Shown: one piece after another, positions 32,156-45,475 of the stretch
Layout: each line of letters opens with the position of its first letter
How positions within the stretch are numbered: position 1 is the first letter of the stretch
Assembly: GCA_013054445.1 (NCBI GenBank)
Contig: JAAMPI010000015.1
Span: 1 to 64,000, forward strand
Length of the DNA: 64,000 nucleotides
Direction: 5' to 3'
Source of the DNA: Cudoniella acicularis
Taxonomy: Eukaryota > Ascomycota > Leotiomycetes > Helotiales > Helotiaceae
Notes under the pieces: generated by a model
The model's input: only the letters and a program-made list of their open reading frames with translations
What the model was told of the DNA's origin: nothing
The model's database searches: none
Position numbers and translations under genes: made by a program

Positions 32156-34044
32156 ATGACAAAATTGAAGTCGCGAGCGCAACAATTTGCTGATTTGGCA
32201 GATCCCGTGCCTAAAGGTAACATTCTCTTTAAGCCAACGTTAGTTTCTTTACTGACATGCTACAGATTTTGATCCAGAGGAAGACCATCCACCACAACAC
32301 AATGAAGACAGCGAATCTGCGGATAGTGAGGATGATTTAGCTGGCACAGAGCATTACGCGGAAGTCAGGTAGGCATGCTTCCTTAAGGTCATTGAATTTC
32401 CTAATTTCTGGCACTAGTAAAAGCAAACTTCGAAAACCTGAGGAAGTTGCACTCGGACCCCAATATGCTGGCTCACGAATAAGCCGTGAGGCATTGATTG
32501 ACGACAACGAGGATGACGATGGATCAGCATCAGACTCCGAGGCCCCTGAATCAGAATCGGGGGCTGTCAAATTCGCAGATCCCGAGGGCCTTGATATGGA
32601 CGTTGATGATGAGGATGGAGACATCGATAGTGATGCCGCATTTGGTGACAGCGACTTAGAAAAGTTTAAGGATTTTACCTTTCGAGGGAGTGGAAAACCC
32701 CGAATCATGAATGGCAGTAAAAGTCGACCGACGGCTGCAGACTTTATGTTAGACAGTGAGGGGAGTGATTCCCCAAACAGGAACGATTCCGAGCGAGACG
32801 AGGAATCCGATGAAGACGTATTAGATACTACTAGGCAACACTCAGGCGATTCGGAAGAAGAAGTGTTTTCAACAGCACGTCAGTTTGCTGACGATGACAC
32901 CGATGAGGGACAAGCCGCCAATGATAATTCTGAGGACGATAACTCGGAAAGTGGCGACGACATGTCGAGCGAAGACGACGAGAATGAAGACGATTCCGAA
33001 GGCGATGATGAAGAGGATGATAATGAGAAGGCAAGGCGTGCCGAGCTTCGAAAAATCATGAACGAAGAACAGAAGACAGTGGTGGCTACAATTTCCCAAG
33101 CAGCAAAGGTTGATGCGGATAAGGGCAATGCTGTTAAGGAGCAGAGAAAAGTTTTTGATTCCCTATTAAGCGTCCGGATGGTCCTGCAAAAGGCACTAAT
33201 TGCAACAAACTCAATGGCAGGCAATGAGGAAAAAGAGAGCGATGAAGTTGCAAACCAACCATACGAAGCAGCCGAAGAGGCTGCAATCAAGCTCTGGAAT
33301 ACATTGGATGGCCTTCGACACGAGCTTTCAAAATCTAAAACTGGCGTCAAAGCCGGTCAAAAAAGGAAGCGAGGCATCGATATTTCAACACCATCATCGA
33401 AAATATGGGACAAGATGCAGAGCTCAGAGGTCTCAATGATCGACACTCGACAGACGACCCTGGAAAAGTGGTCCGCCAAAGTTCGGGGGACAACTTCAAC
33501 GCCGCTGACTCGAAAACTCAATCCTAATGCCGGTGCACAATCTATTACCTCAGTGCTCCAAGACCAACTCGCAAATTCGGAACATCTGGTGAAAAGAACG
33601 AAAATACCTCGATCGTGTGCGCCCCTACAAAGGGACCTCAAGATGGTGGAAGACCCAAACATTTATGACGACGGAAACTTTTACCAAATGCTTCTGAAGG
33701 AGCTCGTGGATCAGAGAAGAGTCGAATCGCTCACGGCACCTATTACTGGCTTGGGAAATGCAACCACTTTGCAGTGGACAGCTGTGAAGGAAGCCAAGAC
33801 AAAAAAGAATGTGGACACGAAGGCTAGTAAAGGTCGGAAAATGCGGTACACGGTACACGAAAAGCTACAGAATTTTATGGCTCCCGAGGATAGAGGTAGC
33901 TGGGAGCCGGAAGCTATTGGTAGATTTTTCGGGACACTACTCGGCCAGAAGATGACTTTGGGTGAGGATGAGATGGAAGGCGATGACGGGGAGGAAGAAA
34001 TACCAGTTGAAGAGGAATGCTTGAAACTATTTAGATCTAGTTAA
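32156..34044 (+). CDS. BFR2: Ribosome-biogenesis factor Bfr2 / AATF (Traube family)
   Basis: Three exons, 32156-32216, 32266-32368 and 32418-34044, joining in frame to 596 aa. The N-terminus is KSRAQQFADLADPVPKDFDPEED. A long acidic Asp/Glu/Ser region follows (about residues 75-250). The AATF helical region has EEQKTVVATISQAAKVDADK, VFDSLLSVRMVLQKAL and AAIKLWNTLDGLRHEL. The C-terminal Traube region has IYDDGNFYQMLLKELVDQR, RKMRYTVHEKLQNFMAPED and RFFGTLLGQKM. Bfr2 acts in the nucleolus in the 90S/SSU processome, in early 18S rRNA processing. Its head-to-head partner is IND1. Confidence 0.94.
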
Positions 34045-34569
34045 AGAACCAGTGTTATTCTCCGTTACCCCCATTCATCAGTGTGGATGATTTCCCAACA
34101 TAGACACGCAATCAGAGACACGTTCATCGCTTTTTTTTCACATGCAAATGGTATTTTTTTTTGTTGCACTTCGGTTTCCACAGTTCATCTGCTCTTTCGC
34201 CTTCAAGTTGGACAAAGTACATTTTGTGGCTTCTTGGGTCTTGACCTTAAATCACATAGATGATGCGATAGGCGCTCTTCACGATTACGGAAGGCCATCT
34301 CGTCTCATATCCCGTTTGCTCGGGCGAGTTCGAGGTCCCTTTTCTGTGTCGGAACAAGTCCACGGTCATTGCATATGTGAAACAAATGGCTTGCCAGCTA
34401 ACGATGGTCACGGATGGTCTTGAAAATACCAGAGTGGTATTAGAAGTTATTCTATTCATGATCCCCGCGACCCTTTACCAGCTCGCTGGCCTTAAAATCC
34501 CGCATACGAACTTCCAAGATCCGTGCAAAAAGAAATCTAAAATAATGGTACAATTGCTTCTCAACAATT
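34045..34569. other. Convergent 3' region, no gene recognised
   Basis: Lies between the 3' ends of BFR2 and the next minus-strand gene. T-rich, with no supported frame. Confidence 0.45.
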
Positions 34570-36292
34570 TTACGTCGTTTTCCTTCTTCTTAGCAGATTT
34601 GTCCTCTTCCCCAGTACCCTTCTCCCAGCTCCCCTGACCCTCCCAACCAACCCCTTAACAGCGTTGACACCTAGACAACTTGCGCCTCCAGCCACCTCCC
34701 ACCCACTGTCTCCACTCTCCAGTCCACTACTACCATCGTTCCACATTACACACCCACACATCTCCTCTCCGCGTGCCAACCGACACACGCCACAAACTTC
34801 CGCCTCCAGCGCCGTCAGGCGCGGACTCGTCATACTGGGCCTCGAACTCTTTACGCTTTGCACGGTAGGAATACTCTCGTAAGACACATCATAAGGCGTG
34901 AGATTTAGCGAAGCGGTGAAGTAGTCCGAGGCCAAGAAACGAGGAACGTTGGTAGGAGACGCAGGGGTGGGTGAGCTGAGGGGAAATACAGATTCTTCTC
35001 CTATACTTCTATTTCTGAGCTCGTTCGACAATGGTGTTGAATTAAATGAGCGTTGTGTTGCAAAGGTATATGAGTTGTTGAATTCGAAAGAGTTTCGAGA
35101 GGGGACGAAGGATAAAGAGGAAGAATGTGAGTGGAAGTGAGATGGAAGATCATCTTGGAGAATCGGTGAGACGGGTGAGGGTGGCGTGCAGGGTACGAAT
35201 GCTGAGGTGGGAGGAAGGTCCGAGGAGCTACTTATATTTGATTTGTTCCTCCTGTGCGTATTTTCTCGTTGGCCGAAGGTTGACTGCTGGCGTCGGGGAG
35301 ACTTGGGTGGTATTTCGGGTTTGGGTTCAGAGTCCGAGGAAGGCACCTGAAGAGAGTTGTTGGCTTCAGTGCCAAGTTCGATAGTGAATCCGGGTTCGGA
35401 GTTGGGGATGCTGGTTGAGAACCGAGGGAATGGCTCGGTGACTGGAGTGTTCTCTGGAAGTGGACTCGAGGGCTCTTGTATTGCTGGGTATCGGGAAATT
35501 ATTGGTGTCTCTGGTGGGGAAGGTAAGAGTACGGATTGTACCATGACCCTCAAGGGCGCCTTTTCATCGAATTTGTCTTCTACAATTAGGTTTGGCGATC
35601 GTCGTTGCGAGGATCTTGTCGAGCCAAAGATAGGAGGTGTTGGAAGATTTCCAAATGTTCCCCGTCTCGAATAGTGCGCATCCATCTCAACAATCGAGGA
35701 GTCTTGCGCTGTTGGTATAGTGATGGAGAGGATCTGACTCTTGCGGAATCCGATACGATCATCAATGAGATCAATGCCACTTTCTGAACATGATTCGAAT
35801 GCCTGACGGTAACGACAAATTAATTTTTGATAAAAAGTTTCGCTGGAGGGATCATACCTCATTTTCACTCTCGTCCACATCAACTATAACCCTCAAACGT
35901 TCCAAAGTATCCTTCATTCTATTAAGTTCAAAACTCCGCACAGCCTTCCTCGAACGTTCCCTTTTAATAACGGTCCAGCCATCACGAAATATATCCTTCC
36001 ATTCTGAGTGAACCTCTTGGGCATAAGAAGCTCGATGTTTCGAGTGACTGTTTTGGTGGTCTCGGCACAGTGTAAGAGACGTGAGTTCTTCTAGACCCTT
36101 GAATATGACATCGTGGCTAGTGGAATTATCCATGCCATCAAGAATTTTGCTCGCTGCTTGGCGGTCTTCCCTTTGTACAGGATTTTGACATCTTCGCGGT
36201 GAACTGTCGGAATCTGTTGTCCCCACGCAAGTAAAAGTATCATTTTCTGGGTTGATATTAAGGATGTCTCTGAAGTTCCAGCGGATTGCCAT
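34570..36292 (-). CDS. Hypothetical protein with N-terminal Cys/His motif and Ser/Pro-rich body
   Basis: Two exons, 36292-35858 and 35802-34570 (intron 55 nt), give 555 aa. The N-terminus contains FTCVGTTDSDSSPRRCQNPV, followed about 50 residues later by LCRDHQ. This Cys...RC.NP...C.xH arrangement resembles the small Cys motif preceding GIY-YIG/T5orf172 domains in fungal proteins, but no nuclease domain follows. The middle is Ser/Pro/Thr-rich and disordered, with SP and TP sites (SPRLTALE, PTPPIFGS). A second Cys cluster near the C-terminus (CGVCRLARGEEMCGC) is followed by a basic tail (RRVLGKRTNLLRRRKT). The protein is unassigned; the similarity noted is from motif spacing only. Confidence 0.75.
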
Positions 36293-37944
36293 GTTTGCAC
36301 AAGTTGGAAGGCGTATTATAAAGAGTGTGAAAAGCGAGTGTAATAGTGCAGATGGGATAAGAACTGGACGTGACTTGGCCTCTACCTAGCATTGGGGATG
36401 GAGCGAATTAAGTACAGGATAGCGACCCATTTTCCATACTATTCATAGAGTGATTTTCTCCGTATATTAATTGTGAGGCAGTTATAGAGGCAAAAGGCAA
36501 AGCAAATTTCATAGCCTCAGGAATAATGTGTATCAAAAAAGAAGATAATGCATGGTGGGAGCGAACTCCGCCTCCAACCGACTTATCGTATGCGCGGATA
36601 CATATCGGTGAAGATTCTGCACAGCCAGCGATCTGTGAAATATCGGACCAAAGAAAATGGGTGTGATACCACACCTATAGGCTGTAAGTGGCTAGCCGGG
36701 GCGGTTCAGCCGTGTTACCCCTCGCACAGAGCTGCAGTGTGTTTTAGCCGGAAGCCCCCCCCGAGCGATCCTGCAAGCACTTAGCAAGCTTAGCAAAGCC
36801 GTTTTGAAGGCTGTGAATATGCACTGTCAATTTGCAGCTTTGGGGGTCGAAGGCATGGTGAACTGCCGTATTCGAGACCGGGATCGTGCCGTCTTGGCCC
36901 GGTAACATATTGATGGCCATGCAGCTTACAAACACCAATACTCGGTTGTGTTGTGCAACCAAGTCTTTTGGGCTGTGGTGAGCTTGAATAGGAAAGCGCA
37001 ATGGCCAGAGAAGGATGAGATTATGAAATTTGGTCACACTTTTGGAAGACGAAAGGAGAAATAGCAAATACGAATGGATAATCTCAAAAGGATTTGGCTT
37101 GAACAAGAGATGTCAAATCAAATAAAGGATAGGTTTTTTTTCAATCGAGGATAGGGTACGCAATTCTGGAGTACCAACAGAGAAAGCGGAGATAATTGTA
37201 AGAGCATATAATCTTACATGTTCGTACACGGCGGCGATTGCCTACTCGCAAAAGCTCACCGTACAAGAGTTACCAGAGATAGGTGGTGAGGAAAAAGACG
37301 CAGAGACGCGTTCGAGAGGTCTACAAAAATGGGTTAGCAGGAGCCATCAACATCAACACCATAGACTTTGAGGGATTACATGTAGATGGACTCTGGGAAT
37401 AGTGTCACGATTCGTTCAGACAATAAAGTTGTGTAGCGGCGCAGCATGTAAGGCCACAGGAGGCTTTCACCAGGGAGTTTAATTTAGATGCTTGCAGCCG
37501 GGGGCTGGGCACTAATATTTAGCGTGTTTGCTGCAGCTTCTTTACTGTGCCCCGTCAGCTTCACCACAACCACTCACATCTACTTCGTACATGCACCACC
37601 ATGCCTGCAAATAATTCCCAACTCGAGAGCTCAACAGAGGGAAGAGAGTGTCTCCATTTTGGGACGCGAGTGTTTTGTTTCCGCAATGATCAATTACCAG
37701 TCGTTCGACTCTTTTCAAGTCAAGGTTTTTCAGGGTTTTTCAAGTTCTGTTCACAACTCTCCCCGGGCATAAAATCCTAAATCCGGGGTTTTATGACCGG
37801 GCCTGCAGCTGAATCGCTGATAGCCTTTCAAAGAATTTCTTCGTCAGCGACAAGTGTCGGTGGCTTTCCTCACCATGCTGTACATAATGCTAGTTTCCTC
37901 GAGCTCTGCTTCCTTGAATTTTTGCAGGATAGTATCCGAAAAAC
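36293..37944. other. Long upstream region of the bZIP gene, no gene recognised
   Basis: About 1.65 kb. Short frames at 36744-37106 (minus) and 37488-37780 (plus) show no motif. Regulatory genes in fungi often have long promoters, and that is the simplest reading. Confidence 0.4.
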
Positions 37945-39425
37945 ATGCCTGATTCGGTACCCATCAAAAACGGTCGTCGACTGACGGAGAGACGTAAGCT
38001 ACAGAATCGAGAGGCTCAGCGCAAATATCGTATGTATCTGACCTGACGAAATTTCTTATTTTATGCTAATATAATGCTTCAGGACAGAAAATAAAAAGCC
38101 GTCTGGAGGTCTTGGAACGTGAAGTCGCCCAGAAGACACAGGGCAATGGGGCTTCACCAAAACAGCCTCTTGAAGATGATGACGGACCCTTTCATGAATC
38201 AAATGTCATTTCCCAGTTTCCCGCAGCCGTCTCGCCACACCCTATCCTTAGCGGCCCTCTGGCTCTCACAACTGACATTGACTCTGGTTTAATGCCTGGA
38301 CCCAGGATCCTAGACCCAGACCTTCTTCCTACCACTTTCAACGAAAATTTTAGTGATATATGGGATTTGAACCAAAATGAATCTTTTCGAGACTTTTCTT
38401 TTGAGTCCAGCTTAGGACTCGACACATCGATCAATACAATAAATGATTCCGAGTTTATCAATTCTGCGAGCCCAAAGACTGCGGATTTAGATTGGTCACC
38501 AACAGTCCCAACTCCAAGTTCAACAAGCCAAAACGACCAACTGGCAACAATAGGCCAAAACTATTTTATCATGCCTTTTGACCAGACCCTCCTGGGAAAA
38601 TCACCCAAAGCCTCCTACTTCAAAATGCCGTCAAGGCCACCAGCACTACCATTTCCAAAGCCGCTCTCAGGAAGAAACTCTTCCGAAGAAGAGGCCCAAC
38701 TAGCCTCTGCCCTAATCGGCCAACTACGACTAGATAACACGCCAGAAACCAGATCTCTCATCAAAACATCAATCGCTCGAGGTCACAACATAAGGGACGT
38801 CTTACTAGCGGGCCTTGGAGTCCTAGGCAACCCTTCTATATCAAGTTCTAAACTTTCAAATCCTCACATCAATACCCTCACTCTGCTTAAAACATCCACA
38901 CTCCAAGCTTACCTCACAATTGCAAGATCAATGTCGATCCACATTCCAGACCTCTATCTCCATGATTGTCCCTCACCATTCCACAAACCAGACCTCGCCG
39001 CAAAAGGAGCGGATTTCCAAACTCTCGCCATAAGTTACCATTTTAGCAATATCCCCCCAAATCTCCATCCCACATCAGCTCAAATTCTCCACCCTCACCA
39101 CCCCTGGCTCGACCTCATTCCCTTCCCCACGTTAAGGGAGAGAGCAATTACGCTATCAGCGATGAACCCTCCTCTCATCGAAGTGAACGACCTAAAGAAC
39201 GACATTTTCATGAACGATGGGTTATTCTGCTGGAGAAATTCCAAGAGAGAAGGCGGTATGCAGCCTTGGGAAATGCGGAGCTGGGAGGCAGAGCTGTGGT
39301 TTCTGAAGAAGTGGTGGATTCTTTTGGGTGGGGAAGAGGCAGATGTTTGGCAGCAAACACAGTGGTGGCGAAGTATGAAAGGGGAAGAAGGTGTTGATTT
39401 CAACGAGTTGTCGCGGAAGATTTAA
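37945..39425 (+). CDS. bZIP transcription factor with DUF3425-type C-terminal region
   Basis: Two exons, 37945-38029 and 38083-39425 (intron 53 nt), give 475 aa. The basic region is LTERRKLQNREAQRKYRQK, split by the intron inside KYR/QK, followed by a short zipper (IKSRLEVLEREVAQK). The N-x2-A-Q-R core fits fungal AP-1-like/bZIP DNA binding. The C-terminal half carries the helical domain common in ascomycete bZIP proteins: LTLLKTSTLQAYLTIARSM, HHPWLDLIPFPTLRERA, and a closing segment with WEAELWFLKKWWILLGG. It probably regulates transcription in the nucleus. The targets are unknown, and no neighbouring cluster suggests one. Confidence 0.9.
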
Positions 39426-40004
39426 ATGCAACGAGTCCATACCATCTAACTTGTTCATGGGCCAATTCAGATTGGCTTGCCTCACTTCGGCGGGGAGTAT
39501 CTCGAAGCAGAGCCAAAAGGCATCCGCGAGACTCGTCACTCCATCACCACCGCCAGAAGATTACAATGACCAACTCGTGTCACACATTTCGGCGTTACCT
39601 GCCATGAAATTTTGGAGCTTTTTGCTTCGTGATGTGAGCTCGAAGCTCAGGAGCTAGTATGGTAGTGCCTGAAGCAGAGATGGCGGGGGCTGGTTTCTAG
39701 AAGATGTCGAGTAAATTTAGAAGAGGACTTCATGGGTTTCTCACCTGCGTCGTGCTGTTCTACCCGAGGAGTTCTGAGGCGGGCCAGCTATCATCGAGCA
39801 AGTGCAATTGCATATTCTTGAGGATATATCACATTGCAAGAATAATAGACTAGATAATGAATAGTTGAGAAAATCAATGCATTCTTTTTTAAAGCACGCT
39901 ATGATAATAAAAAAGAAATGCAAATTTTTATCCCACCCATCATACACCATTACATCATCTTCAATTTTCACCCCCAGAACCAGTGTTCTATTTTCAACCC
40001 TAGC
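39426..40004. other. Convergent 3' region between bZIP gene and MET10
   Basis: About 580 bp, no supported gene. A+T-rich near 39840-39970, consistent with 3' UTR and terminator sequence of MET10. Confidence 0.45.
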
Positions 40005-43000
40005 TCAGTAAACTTCAAGCACATATCTTAGATCCTCCTTCAGCCTCTCAATCTCCTTTCTCGGATCAACCTTCTTCCCCGCAGTCTTCGCTTCAATAGC
40101 AATAGCCTCCTCCAACACCTCAGTAACATCCGGCACCGGCCATGTCGGCCCGCAGAGATAGAAAGCCCCTTCTTCTTTGATATACGCCTTGATGATATCG
40201 TTGATAGTCTGGCGCATCCGGTCCTGGATGTAGATCTTCTGGGGCTGGTCACGGGAGAATGCACGGCCGAGAAGGGTGATTACTCCAGCGTCTTGGTAAG
40301 CTTCCCATTCTTCACCGTACAAGTATTCCTCGCGCTGGTGACGAGAACCCATGTACAAGAGGATGGAGCCGATTTCCTTGCCTTGTGCCTTTTGCATGGC
40401 GCGGTATTGGACGAAAGCGCGGAAAGGGGCAAGACCCGTGCCGAGGCCGGCCATGATGAGGGGAGCGGAATCTTTGGCTGGGAGCTTCATGACGGAGGGC
40501 TTAACGCTTGCTGTGACCTTTGCGCCAATAGGGAGTTGGCTAAGGTAGCGGGTGGCTTGTCCGAAGCGGTCCCGGCCTTTGGGGTCGACCCAGTTGACAA
40601 CAACAATCATGAGGGCTACGGTAGTGGGACCAACCATTTGGCTGGATGCAATGGAGTATTCGCGGCGCTTCATGGGGCTGACAATGCGTACAATATCGTG
40701 GAAGCTAGGGTGGGCGGACTTGAATTCAAGGAGGATATCGGCAAATGTGATGGTGTCGACTTCAGCACGACGCTTGAATTCGTTGGTGCCCTCAGGTCCA
40801 CCAAGAGTTAAGAGTTCCTTCTTTTCCTTCTCGTCAGAGGCAAATTCGGCCAAAGCTTCGTAGAATCTCTTTGGTGGTTTGCCGAAGATGTCGATATTTT
40901 GAACCAAAGACTGGAATACGGTTCGGGTATCGAGAACAGATGGATCCTCACGAGAAGGAACCTCGACCACGTCCTCTCCATTAAGACCATACCATTCCAT
41001 AAATTGCTTTACCTCTTCGACATTATTCTCAGCGTGAATACCAAGAGCTTCTCCAATATTGTAAGTGAGCCCCGAGGCGCCGAGATCAAATTCGATATGG
41101 AAGATGTTACGGTCGTAGGTCAATGGTGTCAGACGGCGGTTCTCCTGAACGGTAATCTCATATGTCTTGACAGACAAATCTGGTCGAAGAGCCGACTTTG
41201 TCCCGTATGCCTCCTTGAATATAAGGCCCTTCGCTGCAGATTTCCAATCACGAAGAAGTGCAGGCGGCTCAACATCCTCCTTCTCAAACCCAGTGAAACT
41301 GGTAGACTTGGTTGTCCGCCGCAGCTCGACGACTTCTGCATTAACCTCCACTTCAGCCCAAGTTTCAGGAATTTCGATCGATCGAAGAGCCTTTTCTAAG
41401 TCGGCAACAACCTCGTTTAGCAACTCAGTATTTCCATTGAGTGCAGCAAGCTTTTCCAGCCCAGTACTGAGGAGCTCTGGCCGAGCGACCCTGACGAAAG
41501 CCAATTCGCTGAGCAATATCTCAGCAGCTGAGTCTTTCTCAACAGCGGCAGATAGTGTTGGATCCAGCACGAACAATTGGATCTCTTTGAACTTAATGTC
41601 GTTTCGGACAGCTATAGATAGCTTCTTCTCCAAATCTTCGTCTTTCGTACCGGGCAGTCTGATGATGAGCTTTCCTCCTTTCGTGACATTCTTGGCAATA
41701 TCGATCTCCTTCAACAGCTTCTCCTCTCCAACATACGCAACGTCAGCTTCTTCAATTGGATAGTAGGCTTCAATGGTTTTCTTCGAACTTCGGATGTCAG
41801 TTCGGACAATCCCGCCCTGCACAAAATTGTCATGTGTCTGGTTCGAGAAAAGATGGTTGGTAGAGTCCAATGACAACAATTTGCTGATCGCTGATGGAGC
41901 AGTGCCAGCAGCGGAATCCTCCACATCCCAGAACGTGTATTGCTCCACCTGGCTGACATTTAGGAGTTCAATGGGTGAAGAATCATCGGCGGTTTTGCTA
42001 GTCAATGAACGGAAGATGGAAGTAATTGAGGTCGGAGTGAAAGTTTCTGCTCGAGCGTATTTGTGGTCGGTGATCGTCAATGGTGTGTCAAAATTCTCAG
42101 AGAAGACTGCTGCAGCCAGCACATCTTCGTAGAGGTTGGAATGAGTTGACTTGTCAGCCATTGCGGTCGAATCAAAAACCTGGCCCAAGACTGCAGTGGT
42201 TTTAACAGACGGAGGCAAGGCACCAAGAAAAGCTTCTTCCGAGAATGGCCTGTAGACTCGCACATTAATAACACCAACTTTGTGGCCTTCCGCAGAGAGT
42301 TTTTCTGCAACCTGCTTGGCAAGAGATGCTTCCACACTGCCAAATACTACTAGGACAGTTTCTGCAGCATTGTGACCAGAGTACTCGAAGAGGTCATATG
42401 CTGTTCCGAGCTCATTGTTGAAGGCCTTAAGAAGACGGATGGCTTTAGTTTCTGCATCTGCTTTCTTTCCCAGCTTCGAGATTGCCTTCAAAACCTTCGT
42501 GTAGGTTGTTTCGAGGCCTGCCTGACTGAGAATATCGGTAACGCGCAGAGTGTCACGTCCGACGTTGATACCATCGTAAATGTGGATTGTTGGCAGCACG
42601 GTAGCCAAAATAGTAGCAAATAAGGACATGTGTTGGGCTTCATAAGCAGACGAACTAGAAACTAGGCCGAGCCCCAATTCTTCTGCAAATGTAAAAGCAG
42701 TGGCATAGTCTGTTACTAGACCTCCAGCGGGCGCATAGTCTACTGCAGCGACATGAGCAACAAATGGGTTTGCAACTGAGTACAGCAAGGAAAGCTGATC
42801 TAGGGAAGACCGCAGGCTATGCAGGCTTGAGGAAGAGGCCAGGAGGGATTGAGGAATGTGACGCTTGGCAAGATCAAAATCCTTCGAAAACATGTATCCC
42901 AACGCAATTGATCCTGCACCAGAGCGTGTCTGCATAGGAGCAACCTGTGTAGTGTAGCCATGAGTGTTTGCAGTCTTCTGGGCGGACCAATTCTTGACGG

Positions 43001-43379
43001 CGACATCCAAATCAAAAGATTCTGGAGAATACGAGAATATCTTGTCCGACAGGGCATATGCTACCTGCTGGACTAAAGTCTGAGCTGTAACATAGGTAGG
43101 GCCGCTGATTGAGGAGAATTCTATGGGCTGGCCGAACGGGAGACTCGAGGATTTGGAGGTGAATTTTCGGAAGGAGGAGGATTCGTCTTCAGCATTCCAA
43201 GTGCTATCAAGCACTTCGCCGTCAACAGGTTCCTGAAAATTGTTCTGTTAGACTGGATTTCTTATTCAATTCGGAACACATCTTACCTGGGCGGCTCGCT
43301 TTGGCTCCGGTAGAATTCCATCCGCCTTGCGCTTCCTACCTGTTGAAGGGGATACATCAAGGTCCATTGCGTCGCCCAT
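40005..43379 (-). CDS. MET10: Sulfite reductase [NADPH] flavoprotein (alpha) subunit
   Basis: Two exons, 43379-43287 and 43232-40005 (intron 54 nt), give 1,106 aa. The start is the ATG at 43379 (MGDAMDLDVSPS). The N-terminal half resembles the pyruvate:ferredoxin oxidoreductase-like domains of fungal Met10 (ISGPTYVTAQTLVQQVAYALS, NAAETVLVVFGSVEASLAKQ). The C-terminal half is a cytochrome-P450-reductase-type FAD/NADPH module: GEALGIHAENN, FAD motif RREYSIASSQMV, GLGTGLAPFRAFVQYR, ILLYMGSRHQREEYLYG, FYLCGPTWPVPD, and the terminal aromatic DLRYVLEVY. It passes electrons from NADPH to the hemoprotein Met5 to reduce sulfite to sulfide in cysteine/methionine synthesis. Two CACGTG boxes lie 615 and 738 bp upstream. 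Confidence 0.96.
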
Positions 43380-44717
43380 AATGAGGAATTGTAAACAAGG
43401 CCTCTAAAAAGTAAAGGTTCTAAACACAAGGCTGAGAAAAGAAGTTTTGCAGAGTTCAAGTCCCAATGGCTTGAGAGAAGTGAGTAGTACGGCAAGAAAA
43501 AAAAAAGGTGGAGGGGGAATGCGGCAAAAGGCTACCAGAGTAAGTAGAGAATTCGAGACAAGCTTAGCCTGGCAAGAATTTAGTGGGGATACTGCTAGTA
43601 GAGACAAGGCTCTTTCTACCCCGTAGATTCTAGACTCTCTGGTTGTTCTAGTGGATTTCATTTACAATGCTGATGCTTTGATATCTTCCGCGGGAGCTAC
43701 AACAGCTATTCTCCCGTCTCGGGAATGCTGCCCCGGCCAGTCCAGTATGCCATGCATAGCAGATGTGGGAAAACAAAAACATGCCAAATAGAAGGTTGCC
43801 CGTGACGGGAAAGCCAGGGACAGCAAAGCCGTTGTAGTGAGGCGTTTGAAGCTGTGGGAGGAAAATTGTGAAGCACGAGGAATCACGCCTTCAGACCCCT
43901 GTTAACCAGCCAATCACTTGCTAGCAAAACGGCTGCAGGGGCTTATTTCCGATCTGAAGCCGATCTCGGCTAAGCTTGTGGATGGCGAAAGAGCACGTGA
44001 ATTCGATAAAAGCTCTGCGCTCTGCCAGGTATAGCGCCTAGTAAGCGTATAGCTAGTCTTTACGAACAAGATAGGATTCGCCCAGTTGTGGCCTTCAACA
44101 AAGCACGGAATGCCTACACGTGGTAATGTCACCATTGTGGATTGTTACCACGTTTACATAGGGGGGTTTTTTTTTCTTATATTTTTTAGGTGCAATTCTT
44201 GTTGCTCAAAAAGCGATTTCAAACAATAAAAGGGCCACTTGAGTTGTCTCTGTCAATAAAGTTGAATTTAAATTGACGAATTGACGAACGGAGCAGATTA
44301 ATCCGAGTTGTTGTCGAGTCTATCCAGCCTTGCTTACTATTTCGCCTCAATTCCTCGGCATCCCACGTCATCATCCGGCTTGGAATCGCAATTTTTGCAA
44401 TTTTCCTGGTGACTCGAACGTATGCGAATCCTCTGTCGCCTTTATGCTCAAAGTACGAACAATTGATGAGTAACGGGAGCGTTAATCATCACTATCGCCG
44501 AATGCCAAGCTCCGATGCACAGTTGTTCATTGAGCTTCTTCAACAGGTTTGATCAAGCGAGTCTTTCCTCCAGAAACACCTGATTCCAAGTACAAAGAGC
44601 TGCCAATTCACATCACTTTTCATTCTGTCAATCCTCTCACAATACTATCTGACGTTGAATCCATTTTGTTTTAACAAATCTACAATTATCTGCGCAATTG
44701 ATTATAGGACGCCAATC
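43380..44717. other. Divergent promoter region, MET10 / FMP52
   Basis: 1.3 kb between two divergent genes. Includes an A-run (43496-43508) and two CACGTG palindromes. No coding gene is supported; the 43662-43886 and 43914-44135 minus-strand frames have no motif. Confidence 0.45.
43994..44122. promoter_or_regulatory. Two CACGTG boxes between MET10 and FMP52
   Basis: CACGTG occurs at 43994-43999 and 44117-44122. In yeast this is the Cbf1 site of sulfur-assimilation promoters, which would fit MET10. The distance is large, the motif is short and filamentous fungi also use other factors (CYS3/MetR type), so this is only suggestive. Confidence 0.25.
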
Positions 44718-45475
44718 ATGACTTCAACAGCGGTTGTTGGTTCCACAGGCCTCGTGGTGAGTGTTCCCAAGCAACCACCCGCTTCCACAGCATACGGAAC
44801 CTAACAGCTGATCGACAGGGCTCTCACATCCTCTCTACTCTCCTCTCCCTCTCATCCATATCCAGCGTTTACTCCATCTCGCGCCGCGACCCCTCCAGCA
44901 CCAATCCGAAACTCCATCCACTTGTCGATAAAGATAATTCGCAATGGGGCACCAAGCTCTCCTCTATCACCCCACCACCTAGTATTTTCTTCTCCGCTCT
45001 TGGTACAACTCGCGGAGCAGCCGGTAGTGTTGCAGCTCAGCGCCTCATCGATTATGATCTCAATCTCTCCCTTGCGCAAACCGCAAAGTCCTCAGGCGTG
45101 AAAGTCTATGTCCTCATCTCTACCGGTGGCGCAAACGCGAAATCTATGATAGCATATCCCAAAATGAAGGGAGAATTAGAAGAAAAGGTCAAAGAGTTAG
45201 GATTCGAACATACTGTTATCCTACGACCCGGATTGATTGTTGGAGATAGACAAGAGAGCAGACCTGCTGAGTGGGTTGTGAGGAAGATTGCTGGCGGCAT
45301 GGGAATGCTAGGGAATAGTTTTGTGGATTTTTGGGCACAAGATAAGGAGGTTATTGCGAGAGCCGCTGTGGCTGCTGGACTGAAGGCCCTCGAGGGTGGT
45401 GAGAGTGTGCCGAAGTTATGGGAGGTGGGACAATCCGACATTGTTAAACTTGGCAGAACGGAGTGGAAGGCTTGA
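44718..45475 (+). CDS. FMP52: Fmp52-like mitochondrial NAD(P)-binding oxidoreductase
   Basis: Two exons, 44718-44756 and 44819-45475 (intron 62 nt), give 231 aa. The Rossmann motif TAVVGSTGLVGSHIL (GxxGxxG) is split by the intron. Later segments VYVLISTGGANAKSMIAYPKMK, ILRPGLIVGDRQESRPAEW and GNSFVDFWAQDKEVIARAAV fit the Fmp52 family of atypical short-chain dehydrogenases. In yeast the protein is mitochondrial outer membrane-associated; its substrate is unknown. MITE copy B begins 145 bp after the stop codon. Confidence 0.92.
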
